DNA of 20,000 nt from Nymphaea colorata (GCF_008831285.2 NW_022205113.1:1-20000), one strand, 5' to 3'; positions 9,879 to 18,385 are shown, counted from the stretch's first letter. Notes: generated from the sequence alone by a model not told the origin. Numbers and translations are program-made.

Positions 9879-10532
9879 CGTGAAGTTCCGGCGTTTCTGG
9901 TTTGTCTTTTGCCCGTGTTGGAGGAGGATTCGCCCCGCACTGTTCATCGTCTCGCCCGACACTGTTCATCGCCCGTGCCCGACGCCCTTGCCCGACGCCC
10001 TTGCCCGACGCTTGTGCCCGACGCCCGTGCCTGACGTCCGTGCCCGACGCCTGAGCTTCGTCTGTCGCCCCGCCGCCGTCTCCGCCCAGCGCCGCCCTGA
10101 TCAGCGCCGCTCAGGATTCCGCCGTCTCCGCCTAGCGACGACCGGCCCAGCGACGCCCTGATCAGCGTCGTTCCTGTTCAGTCGCTTCCGCCCAGCGTCG
10201 GCCTGCCCAGCGACGCTCTGTCCAGCGGCGTTCCTCTTTGTCATCCGACGCATCGCCCACCGCCGTGTTTTTTTTTTCCGGCGGTCTGCTTCCGCTGGTG
10301 CGCCGCTCTGCCTGGTTCTGGCGGTCTGTTTCCGCCCAGCACCGCGCCGTTCTGCTTCGTTTTTTCTCTGGCGCTGCCTCTCTGTTGCTCTCTCTTCTGC
10401 CGATGAGGTCTAGGCGTCCTCCGTTTTGTCCGTTGCCTGCTCTCTGCCTTTTTTGGTGTTGTATTGTGCTGTTGCTCCCTGCTGCCCTTGCTGCCTACTG
10501 GGCTTCACCCGTAGCTAGACTGGTCTGTGATT
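9879..10532 (+). other. GC-rich untranslated leader of the copia element
   Basis: About 650 bp lie between the primer site and the Gag ATG. The sequence is GC-rich, unlike the rest of the window. It contains a 13-bp tandem array (9970-10047) followed by looser repeats of CCCAGCGACGCCCTGATCAGCG type up to about 10230. The packaging and dimerisation signals of the RNA would be expected here. The open frames in it are arginine/proline-rich by-products of the repeats. Confidence 0.7.
9970..10047 (+). repeat. Six tandem 13-bp units in the copia leader
   Basis: Six consecutive units of the form CGCCC(T/G)TGCCCGA run from 9970 to 10047, with one to three changes per unit. They are followed by a partial seventh. 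This resembles a minisatellite grown inside the retrotransposon leader. Confidence 0.88.
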
Positions 10533-11849
10533 ATGGCAGCCTCTTCCTCGTCAACCGTCAACACCAATCCCACTGAAATAGGGGCTTTTAGAACTGAGAA
10601 TGTTCCCATGCAGGTCATCACTCTTCGCCTCACCAAGGATAATTATTTCTCGTGGTCGCCTGCTATGACCATGGGGATTGCTGGCCGTGGTCGCATGGCC
10701 TATATTGATGGGAGCAACCCCGAACCAGCAAGAACAAGTGATGTGTGGCATACTTGGTTTCTTGAGGATAATCAAGTGAAAACTTGGATTGTCAATTCCG
10801 TTTCCGCCGATATTCAGCCCCTTATCCTTCGGAAGAAGACTGCTAGAGACATGTGGGTGGTCCTCGAGCAAATGTATGGCCAAAAGAAGACCGCAATTCG
10901 TACTTACCAAGTAATGAAGACAGTCTATGGCATTCGACAAGGGACCTCGTCTGTTGCAGAGTACTATGGGGCTTTGAAAGCCAAGTGGGAAGAGCTTGAC
11001 TATCATTCTGATATTCCTTGGCATTGTCCCCATGATCAGGCGCTCTATGTTGCTCATGAATGGGAAAACAGGGTGTTCCTATTTTTAGCAGGTTTAAATG
11101 ATGAGTTTGAAGGTGTTCGAAGCCATATTTTGAATTCAGGGGAGGTGTCCAGTATTGAAGATGTGTACTCCTGTGTTGAAGCGGAAGAACAGAGAAGGCT
11201 TGTTACAAAAGAAGGGAAGAGGGAACTTGTGCCCTATAACGAGAGATCTGCCCTCATGAGTCGTGGTCCTGGCGGCCCATCTAGGTCTCTTCGCCGGTGC
11301 ACTCACTGCAAGAAGACAGGTCACACTGTGGATTATTGCTGGGATCTTCATCCAGAAAAGAAGGGGAACAGAGGGAGATCTTTGACTGGGAGAACGCCCG
11401 TGTCTGAGGTGCAAGCCTCTAGTGGAGAAAAAGTCTCCATTTCTGCTGACCAGCTTCGTGAACTATGGGCTTATTTGGGCAGGCTCGATGTCAACAAGAC
11501 TGAGACCTCAGAGGGAACTACAGCTAATCATGCTCTTGCTGCTATTGGCAATCAAGGTAACTCTTCTGTGGGGGAATGGATTGTCGATAGTGGTGCTACT
11601 CATCACATGACAGGTAATCCAAAATTGTTTCATGAGTATAAGTTGTCCTCGGGAAGGGAACGTGTTTCTCTTGCAGATGGTTCCTCTACCTGTGTGGCTG
11701 GCGAAGGCACTCTGTCCTTGTTGGACAAATTTCATGTGCAGGGCGCTTTACATGTTCCCCAGTTTCCTTTAAATCTCTTATCAGTCAGTAGACTTACTAA
11801 AGAATTGAATTGTGAACTTATATTCTCTGTCGATCGTTGTGTTTTGTAG
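10533..11849 (+). CDS. copia Gag-protease (frame closed by an in-frame TAG)
   Basis: This is the start of the gag-pol polyprotein. I chose the ATG at 10533 because the in-frame GTG six bases earlier is not a normal plant start. The protein begins MAASSSSTVNTN, followed by a copia-type Gag capsid region (LTKDNYFSWSPAMTMGI..., then KTARDMWVVLEQMYG and FLAGLNDEFEGVRSHIL). A CCHC zinc knuckle, CX2CX4HX4C, is at 11298-11339. The aspartic protease active site WIVDSGATHHMTG follows, with the DSG triad at 11586-11594. The frame closes at TAG 11847-11849, but the same frame stays open afterwards with recognisable copia sequence. The TAG therefore interrupts a longer polyprotein and probably arose from CAG by a C-to-T change. 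A programmed readthrough is less likely at this place, between protease and integrase. Confidence 0.93.
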   Translation: MAASSSSTVNTNPTEIGAFRTENVPMQVITLRLTKDNYFSWSPAMTMGIAGRGRMAYIDGSNPEPARTSDVWHTWFLEDNQVKTWIVNSVSADIQPLILRKKTARDMWVVLEQMYGQKKTAIRTYQVMKTVYGIRQGTSSVAEYYGALKAKWEELDYHSDIPWHCPHDQALYVAHEWENRVFLFLAGLNDEFEGVRSHILNSGEVSSIEDVYSCVEAEEQRRLVTKEGKRELVPYNERSALMSRGPGGPSRSLRRCTHCKKTGHTVDYCWDLHPEKKGNRGRSLTGRTPVSEVQASSGEKVSISADQLRELWAYLGRLDVNKTETSEGTTANHALAAIGNQGNSSVGEWIVDSGATHHMTGNPKLFHEYKLSSGRERVSLADGSSTCVAGEGTLSLLDKFHVQGALHVPQFPLNLLSVSRLTKELNCELIFSVDRCVL

Positions 11850-12602
11850 GACTTGGTGACAGGGAAGAGGATTGGGATTGGTTTAGCTTCTGATGGATTA
11901 TATCGTCTTCCCATACGTGTGGCTACTGCTCTGTTGACAGCGATCCGCAAGACAGATAAGAGAAGAGAAGATTGTCTTCAGTCTTTTATGTACTGGCATG
12001 AACGTTTTGGGCATTTACCTTTTGGGATTTTGAAACATTTGTTTCCAGACTTGTGTTCCTCCTTTGATGTGTCTTCCATTTCTTGTGATGTTTGCCAGTT
12101 TGCCAAACATGTGAGGGCTTCGTACCCTCTTTCTTCTAGTTGTGCTAATGAAGCTTTTTCTCTGATTCACTCTGATGTATGGGGACCTTCGGGCATTCAT
12201 ACCCGTCAAGGTTTCCAGTATTTTATCACTTTCATTGATGATTTCTCTCGTGCTACATTTATATACTTGTTAAAAGACCGCAGCGAGGTTCCTCGAATCA
12301 TCGAGACATTTATTCTTCTTGTGCATACCCAGTATGGTGCGAATGTTAAAACTTTCAGGTCCGATAATGCCCGTGAGTACATGTGTCGGCCTGTTGAGGA
12401 GTTTCTTAGACAACGGGGGATTGTTCACGAGACATCCTGTAGTTACACCCCCCCTCAAAATGGGGTAGCTGAAAGGAAAAATCGTCAACTTCTTAATGTC
12501 ACCAGGGCTCTTTTGTTCAGAGAAATCTTCCTAAACACTATTGGGGTGATGCAGTTCTTACTAGTGCCTATCTTATTAACCGCATGCCCAGTCGTGTTTT
12601 GA
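11850..12602 (+). pseudogene. copia integrase segment (after the TAG, before the frameshift)
   Basis: This segment lies in the same frame as Gag and has no start of its own. It holds the GAG-pre-integrase zinc-binding region (HERFGH ... CDVCQFAKH, about 11998-12110) and the integrase core. All three catalytic residues of the D,D35E triad are visible: Asp in SDVWGP at 12174-12176, Asp in RSDNAREY at 12363-12365, and Glu in GVAERKN at 12471-12473, with 35 residues between the last two. From about 12518 the recognisable copia sequence moves to another frame, so roughly the last 28 codons before the stop at 12600-12602 are out-of-frame translation. The cause is one missing base near 12516-12518. 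Confidence 0.92.
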
Positions 12603-14857
12603 ATGGTAGGACTCCCCACTCGTTGCTTCCTGGCAGTCGTCCACCATTTCCTCTTCCTCCTCGTGTTTTTGGTTGTGTATGTTTTATCCATGATCACAGT
12701 CCAAATGTCAAGAAACTTGATCCTAGGTCTATCAAAGGTGTCTTTGTTGGATACTCCCCTACGCAAAAAGGATACAAATGTATTGATCCTATTATTGGTC
12801 GAGCTTATGTTACGAGGGATGTTACCTTCTTGGAACATGCCTCTTACTTTGGTGCGAATCCTCTTCAGGGGGAGCAGTCTGTGGGCAGGGAAGAGTATTC
12901 TCAGAGACAGGAACTTCAGTTTATAGATTTTTTGGACTACAAGAAAACAGAATCACTTAATACTGTTGATGTGCCTGAGAAGGAGGAAAGGGGTGACAAT
13001 AGCATTGAGAAGGAAGGCCCTCAGTTGTTTAGACAGTTCTACTCTAGACGAGGTACTCGGACAGAGGTGATGACTTGTGATGCTAGATCTACTTCCAATC
13101 CCAATGCCACTCCTTCCCTGGATGAACCAAGTCCAAACGAGGAGACCGTGGAGACCCATGATGAGGTTGAAAAGAAGAATGACGATCTTCCCATTGCCCT
13201 GAGAAAGGGTGTCAGGTCATGTACTCAACACCCCATTGGTAATTTTGTTTCTTATTCCAGACTTGGGAAAGATTACAAGTGCTTTGTTTCTACTCTTTCT
13301 TTGGCTGTGATTCCCAAGACTGTCGCTGAAGCTCAAAGTGACTCCAAGTGGGCCGATGCAATGAAAGAAGAAATAGATGCCCTAAGAAGAAACTTGACAT
13401 GGGAAGTGGTGAAGATTCCTGAAGCCGCTCATCTAGTTGGATCCAAATGGGTGTATACCATCAAGTACAAACCAGATGGGAGTGTTGAAAGATATAAAGC
13501 TCGACTTGTGGCCAAGGGGTTTAGCCAGAAATATGGAATTGATTACTTGGAAACCTTTGCTCCTGTTGCGAAAATGAAGACTGTGAGGGTGGTTATATCC
13601 CTAGCTGTGATGAAGGAGTGGAAGATGTATCAACTGGATTTTAAGAATGCATTCCTCAATGGTGACCTCGAAGAAGAAGTATATATGCATATGCCTCCAG
13701 GATATGAAGAACCAAAAATGTGTTGTAAGCTGAAAAAGGCATTGTATGGACTTAAGCAATCGCCCAGAGCGTGGTTTGAACGACTGAGAAGAGTGATGAT
13801 ACGTCATGGATACAAACAAGGAAATGGAGATCACACTCTGTTTGTGAAGAAGAAGGAGAGCAAGGTTACTCTCCTGCTCGTCTACGTAGATGACATGATT
13901 GTTACTGGAGATGATGAGGAGGAGATTATCAAGCTAAAAGGGTTACTGGCTACAGAATTCGACCTCAAAGATCTTGGAAAACTAAGGTATTTTCTTGGTA
14001 TGGAGGTTGCTAGGTCTAGTACTGGTCTTGTACTAAACCAAAGGAAATATACATTAGACCTGCTGGAAGAAACTGGTAAATTGGGATGTAGACCTACTCC
14101 TACCCCTTTTGACACTGGGCACAAGTTGAGTCTTAGAGATGGAGAGCCTCTCTGTGAAGAAGACAAGGGAAGATATCAACGTTTGGTTGGGAAGCTAATT
14201 TATCTTACCCTCACGAGACCTGATATCACCTTTGCGGTGAATGTTTTGAGCCAATTCATGCATGCGCCAACCGATGCACATCTGAAGGCTGTGGACAGAG
14301 TGCTATGCTACCTGAAGAAAAATCCTGGTAAGGGACTCCTGTATGTGAAACAGGAGACTGTGGAAATCGAGGGCTATTCTGATGCGGATTGGGCAGGTTG
14401 TGGTGATACCAGACGATCCACTACAGGGTACTGTGTCTACTTGGGAGGAAACCTTGTTGTATGGAGGAGCAAGAGACAGGATGTTTGCTCTAGATCCAGT
14501 GCAGAGGCAGAATATAGGGCAGTTGCTATGGGAGTGTCAGAGTTATTATGGTTGAAGATATTGCTGACTGACATTGGAATAGAGATTGAAGGACCTATGA
14601 AGATGTATTGTGATAACAAGTCTGTAATCAACTTAGCCAACAATCCTGTACTTCACGACAGAACAAAACATGTTGAAATTGATCGTCACTTCATTCGGGA
14701 AAGGATTGATGCGAAAGAGTTGATCTTACCTTACATGAAGTCTGAAGACCAAACTGTTGATGTTCTGACGAAAGCTCTTCCTTCAGCTTCATTTGAGAGG
14801 AATGTATCCAAGTTGGGCATGTTTGATATGTACGCCCAACTTGAGGGGGAGTGTTGA
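12518..14857 (+). CDS. copia integrase C-terminus, reverse transcriptase and RNase H
   Basis: A long frame, open to a TGA at 14855-14857. The first recognisable codons are at about 12518 (QRNLPKHYWGD) and the first ATG is at 12584. In order it contains the integrase C-terminal part (KGVFVGYSPTQKGYKC, about 12732-12785), a variable acidic linker, and the reverse transcriptase from about 13430 (KARLVAKGFSQ, then LDFKNAFLNG). The catalytic YVDD is at 13883-13894. RNase H follows, with DADW at 14381-14392, SSAEAEY at about 14495-14515 and CDNKSV. The product would end ...QLEGEC, and its TGA lies inside the 3' LTR (TGTTGA). No nonsense codon interrupts this 2.3-kb stretch. It depends on the upstream frame for translation, so it is probably silent as it stands. 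Confidence 0.93.
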   Translation, partial: QRNLPKHYWGDAVLTSAYLINRMPSRVLNGRTPHSLLPGSRPPFPLPPRVFGCVCFIHDHSPNVKKLDPRSIKGVFVGYSPTQKGYKCIDPIIGRAYVTRDVTFLEHASYFGANPLQGEQSVGREEYSQRQELQFIDFLDYKKTESLNTVDVPEKEERGDNSIEKEGPQLFRQFYSRRGTRTEVMTCDARSTSNPNATPSLDEPSPNEETVETHDEVEKKNDDLPIALRKGVRSCTQHPIGNFVSYSRLGKDYKCFVSTLSLAVIPKTVAEAQSDSKWADAMKEEIDALRRNLTWEVVKIPEAAHLVGSKWVYTIKYKPDGSVERYKARLVAKGFSQKYGIDYLETFAPVAKMKTVRVVISLAVMKEWKMYQLDFKNAFLNGDLEEEVYMHMPPGYEEPKMCCKLKKALYGLKQSPRAWFERLRRVMIRHGYKQGNGDHTLFVKKKESKVTLLLVYVDDMIVTGDDEEEIIKLKGLLATEFDLKDLGKLRYFLGMEVARSSTGLVLNQRKYTLDLLEETGKLGCRPTPTPFDTGHKLSLRDGEPLCEEDKGRYQRLVGKLIYLTLTRPDITFAVNVLSQFMHAPTDAHLKAVDRVLCYLKKNPGKGLLYVKQETVEIEGYSDADWAGCGDTRRSTTGYCVYLGGNLVVWRSKRQDVCSRSSAEAEYRAVAMGVSELLWLKILLTDIGIEIEGPMKMYCDNKSVINLANNPVLHDRTKHVEIDRHFIRERIDAKELILPYMKSEDQTVDVLTKALPSASFERNVSKLGMFDMYAQLEGEC
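14841..14851 (+). promoter_or_regulatory. Polypurine tract
   Basis: TTGAGGGGGAG immediately precedes the 3' LTR. It is the expected plus-strand priming site and overlaps the last codons of the polyprotein. Confidence 0.9.
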
Positions 14858-15101
14858 TAGATTGTGGGTTTCGGGTCCGGATCCATACCCGACCCGCCTT
14901 GTAGCCCGTTTTGGGCTCTACTTAAGTCATGTAACCCTAATCCTTAAGTGTTAATGATAATCTTAAGAGAGAGAGGGTCTGGCTGCTAGTGGGCACCAAC
15001 TCCTCCTCATTCGTGGTTTTTTCTCCCTCGTGCAGAGGGTTTTTCCACGTTACATCGTGATCATTGTTTCTCTTCGTCTTCTTCTTGCTTGTATTTCTAC
15101 A
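14852..15101 (+). repeat. 3' LTR of the copia element
   Basis: This 250-bp repeat is the partner of 9617-9866. The five differences (5' base to 3' base) are T/C in GGGT(T/C)CGG, A/G in GACCC(A/G)CC, A/G in AAG(A/G)AAG, T/C in GTG(T/C)AG and C/T in GCT(C/T)GTA. Its first six bases contain the TGA that ends the polyprotein. On the minus strand it supplies the out-of-gene tail and stop (14937) for the truncated NLR frame. Confidence 0.96.
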
Positions 15102-15106
15102 GCAGC
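15102..15106. repeat. Target-site duplication GCAGC (right copy)
   Basis: Identical to 9612-9616. It directly follows the terminal CA of the 3' LTR. Confidence 0.95.
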
Positions 15107-16319
15107 AATATACAAAACAAATCTTCAAATAATGTGCCAAGTCATCGTAGCTCAGCATGAGACCAGGAAGAACGCTACCACATATTTCAGAGGATGATGA
15201 TGTTGAGGAAGGCATCTTCCATTCCCAGATCTCACTCTTCTCATCGGTTTCCCAGTCGTCTTTCGTCTTCATTTTTGTACCCATTAAGGCTCCTACCGTC
15301 TGAACAACAAGTGGCAACCCATCACATTTCGCCACTATTTTCTCCCCAATACGTTTCAAATGGTGACTCTCTAATTCATGTTCTTGTTTCTTTGCCACAC
15401 ACAGAAACAAGCTCCAACTTTCATCGAAAGACATTTGTGGCAATTTATGAATTTTAGCACCAATCGCTTGGGAGACTTCTACCTTTCTATTGGTGATCAA
15501 AATCTTGCTTTCCTTTGCACCTCCCAACAGGATGGCTGCTAAGTCTCCCCACCACCCATCTAATTCACATAGATCATCTAAGATCAATAAGAACTTTCTC
15601 TTTGACAGCTTACTCCGTAATCGTGTGCACAAATCACACAAGGAAGTGGTACCCTTAAGTTCTCTGACCGATTCCTTGCATATCTTTTTCATCAAACCCA
15701 TACGATTTGGCTTCTCTGAAACACAAACCCACCACCTGCGGTTCCCAAACTGTTCTTTGACTTCATTAAAAACCATTTTTGCAATAGTTGTTTTCCCAAT
15801 CCCACCTTGACCTACAATGGATACAATAGAAACACCATCTTTTCCGAGCGCACTACTCTCATTGAAGCCATCAAACAAGAGTTCTTTTACTTTCTCTTTA
15901 TCATCTGCCCTACCCGTGGGTGGTTGTGCAGTACCTATGAGATGTGTTATCTCTCGAGAATTGTCATGTTCACCACCAATAGGAACCTCACTCTTAACTT
16001 TTGGTGTTGTGTTGTGCAAATCCATCATTTTCTTATGTTGTTCCATTTCATTAAGCCTTTGGTTGATCTTTTTAATTTCATTCCCAAGTTGGTAAGATTC
16101 AGATACATGTTCCTTAAAGCAAGGGCACAGAGTGGTCCAAGGCTTCCTTACCTTGTCCCTTTTGCATAGTGCAATTGTGGTTTGGTATCGTTCGATGATG
16201 TCCTGGGCATCATTGAAAACATTCTTCAGCTCTCCCTCCAGATCTCTGTTGTGCTCATTGCTGAAAAAGGGCTTCTGATCTGTGACTTTGAGGGCCTTCT
16301 GAAAGCATCTGAACTTCTC

Positions 16320-16322
16320 CTA
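16320..16322 (-). other. In-frame TAG in the NLR coiled-coil region
   Basis: On the minus strand, CTC-TAG-GAG interrupts the coiled-coil reading frame 92 codons upstream of the ATG at 16046. Flanking codons on both sides read as amphipathic coiled-coil sequence, so this is a nonsense mutation and not a natural end. Confidence 0.85.
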
Positions 16323-16500
16323 GAGCACCTCGAGATCATCTTTGGCATTCAAGATGAGATCCACCTTTTCTTCCAACAAGCTGGCTACAGCCCCAACAGA
16401 ATAGAAATAGGTGTTTGCACAAGGGTGTCGATTACTGTTGTCATCTCCTCTGTTCTTTTTTTCTTGGTAGAAGAAAGAGCTAGCAGAGGAAGACAACTAG

Positions 16501-16602
16501 AAATCTGAAAATGGAAGGAGAGGAAGGCAAAGGAAGGCCAAACAAATTTAGGTCCACCACTGCTTAAATCTGAAAATGGAAGGAGAAGGAAGACAAAGGA
16601 AG
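16501..16602 (-). repeat. 65-bp-period direct repeat in the NLR 5' untranslated region
   Basis: The phrase AAATCTGAAAATGGAAGGAG begins at 16501 and again at 16566, followed in both by a GGAAG(G/A)CAAAGGAAG stretch. The repeat lies just upstream of the probable NLR ATG (16444, minus strand). It is probably in the transcribed leader, if the TATA-like site at 16711-16717 is used. Confidence 0.85.
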
Positions 16603-16710
16603 TGCTCTACAGGCTGGCAAGGTCCATGATTGGTGCTAAATAAATCCATAAAAATTCCTGAACCACAAACTTCTACATCACCTACACTTCCTCTTTCTCA
16701 CGTTTGTGCG

Positions 16711-16717
16711 ATTTATA
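16711..16717 (-). promoter_or_regulatory. Possible TATA box of the NLR gene
   Basis: On the minus strand the sequence reads TATAAAT about 270 bp upstream of the probable NLR ATG. In this A/T-rich DNA such a motif can arise by chance, so the assignment is weak. Confidence 0.25.
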
Positions 16718-17329
16718 ATTGTATTACGTAAAAAGTTTGGATGCATGATTTTTTTTTTCAAAATCCAAAATTTTGTTTAGCCCATCCAATTTTCGTGACC
16801 TGACCATTGACTAGAAGTACAACTTGTTCGTGCCGTGAGGGAATGCCATCAACCTTGCCAAACTCAAGGCTGGTCTATTGTGAAGAGACAAAGATGATGA
16901 TGTCCCCATGATGACCATTACAAAGTGTTTCATATGTAGACTTATGATCAGGATGTCTGGGGCTCATACTAATCCAGTTCAGCTGTTGTCGTTCAACAAG
17001 CTCTGTTTGACAGAACAATGAGCTCAGAACGGGATGTGAAAGGTCATTCTAACAATGGCAACAGAGCATGATCAAGTGGAACTAGCCATGCAAGGTTGGC
17101 TCAGACCAATTACATAGCCAGGACTAGGTGTTGTTACTAGTCTTTTCAGCTATTTCCTTTCAAGTGGGCGTTCTTGATTTCATGCATAGAAGGCTTCAGT
17201 TGAGGGTGTAAAACGAGTGACGCAAGAAGCAAGTCCAACAATATCCCCAAAAGAAAAAAATTGTTCTTCCAATCAAACTCTCATTTTCACACAGTGGTGA
17301 AATGTACAGTTCATTAAGTACCTCTGTGG

Positions 17330-17330
<1 letters not shown>

Positions 17331-17388
<58 letters not shown>

Positions 17389-17411
17389 CTCTATATATGT
17401 ATATATATAGA
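17331..17411. repeat. (CT)n(TA)n compound microsatellite
   Basis: About 12 CT units pass directly into about 14 TA units, then irregular TATA/TGTATA sequence to about 17411. It lies in the middle of copy D. Confidence 0.95.
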
Positions 17412-18385
17412 TCTAGAGATATTAAAAAAACAGTAGATCTTGACCCCATCTGCAATCTGCTTGCCGACATATAATCACAGCAGTTGTAGAAATTGGAGCA
17501 AAAGAAGAGAGAAAAGCTTCAGCTTTGGATGCTTTCTGATAGGTGCATAAAAGGTCAGACTTTCACTCCCAGAAGTTTATCTTGATCCAATGAACAATGC
17601 TGGGAGGTAGGCTTTCTACCATTTATTAAGAAGGATTCATATGTACACGACAGAAGTTTATCTTGATCAAATTTAGTGTTTTCTTCTACAAAAAAAGTAC
17701 AAGTATCGGCAATTAAGAAAAATAAACATTATAGGCTAAGTGCACTCATGCAGGGGTATACAAGCTAATAGAATATGAATGGTATTAAGTTCAAGACAAA
17801 ACAATTAATAAATGGAGTTCGAACCAGTGAAAATGCTGTCAATTACATATTGTGGTTCATACGGATGTTGACAAATTCAATTTTTTTCTTTTCATTTTTG
17901 TCCACTTGTGTGTGGCTTAGCCTACCATCTTTAGATCCCTCGTATTTTATTTTCCTCTTGAAATCCCAATCAAGGAATCAAGAACAAATTGATAGTGGTC
18001 CCTCCTTTTTTTTAGACAGTGATTCATTTTTTTTATGAAATTACAAATTTTGGTAAATACCAATAATTTCAAAAATATGTCATAGTGTTATAGGAGAAAT
18101 TATGGCCGTGGTGAGAATATAATGTCCATGATGGGTATTATATGAAAATGTAAATCAAATTCTTGAGAGATCGGTGAGTCCTTATGGTCTCTTATTCATC
18201 TAATATGTAGTTTATAGCCAGAATATTTCTTCTTTCAATAGAACCTGATTAGTTAAATTTAAATTTGATTCCACAAGGTATAGTAGCTAAATTGCATTTG
18301 AAGTCTGTTTGTAATAATCCTATACAAAATTGATCATTTGCAATTCATTCTGTCCCCACATATAGAGAAAACCCCAAGCGGCATA

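Larger units (their letters stand above)
9617..15101 (+). mobile_element. Ty1/copia LTR retrotransposon inserted in the NLR gene
   Basis: This is a complete element of 5,485 bp with two 250-bp LTRs, a primer binding site, a leader, a gag-pol reading frame in copia order (Gag, protease, integrase, reverse transcriptase, RNase H), a purine tract and a 5-bp target duplication. Integrase precedes reverse transcriptase, which defines the copia superfamily. It lies antisense to the NLR gene and splits its RNBS-D motif. The polyprotein frame has two breaks: an in-frame TAG at 11847-11849 and a 1-nt loss near 12516-12518. The copy is therefore probably non-autonomous now, although it could be mobilised in trans. 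I do not assign a lineage within copia. Confidence 0.96.
15102..16444 (-). pseudogene. NLR pseudogene, N-terminal half (Rx-type coiled coil and NB-ARC)
   Basis: This is the N-terminal half of the CC-NB-ARC-LRR receptor. The probable start is ATG at 16442-16444 (MTTVIDTLVQTPISILLGL). That frame stops after 19 codons at 16385-16387, while the coiled-coil sequence goes on in another frame, which implies a 1-nt loss near 16386. A TAG at 16320-16322 follows in that frame. From there to the insertion the sequence is open, with an ATG at 16046. Counted from that ATG: P-loop GQGGIGKTT (79-87), RNBS-A WWVCVS, kinase-2 KFLLILDD (151-158), RNBS-B KILITNRK (181-188, with Asn where TTR is usual), GLPL (243-246) and RNBS-D ending CFVYCC (310-315), where the retrotransposon begins. 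The frame then runs 54 codons into the antisense 3' LTR and stops at 14937. The protein class is certain; function in this state is unlikely. Confidence 0.92.
16602..18385. repeat. Dispersed segment, copy D: 5' flank of the NLR
   Basis: This is the longest copy of a segment also present in part at 255-365, 1490-2205 and 5976-6700, always in the same orientation. Here it lies directly upstream of the minus-strand NLR start, so it should include that gene's promoter. It carries a (CT)n(TA)n microsatellite and an internal near-repeat around 17565-17665. The open frame at 17775-18038 reads through microsatellite-like and T-rich DNA and is not supported as a gene. Confidence 0.7.

Noticed and set aside
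9702-9962. Minus-strand 86-codon frame across the 5' LTR
   Set aside because: Antisense LTR sequence only; its C-terminal part is the same LTR-derived tail seen at the NLR junction.
9829-10576. Open frames in the copia leader
   Set aside because: Arg/Pro- and Leu/Ser-rich products of the GC-rich repeats; the true Gag start is at 10533 in another frame.
11847-11849. Programmed stop-codon readthrough to control Gag/Pol ratio
   Set aside because: The TAG lies after the protease and not between Gag and protease, and the next bases (GACTTG) do not fit the strong CARYYA readthrough context; a C-to-T nonsense mutation explains it more simply.
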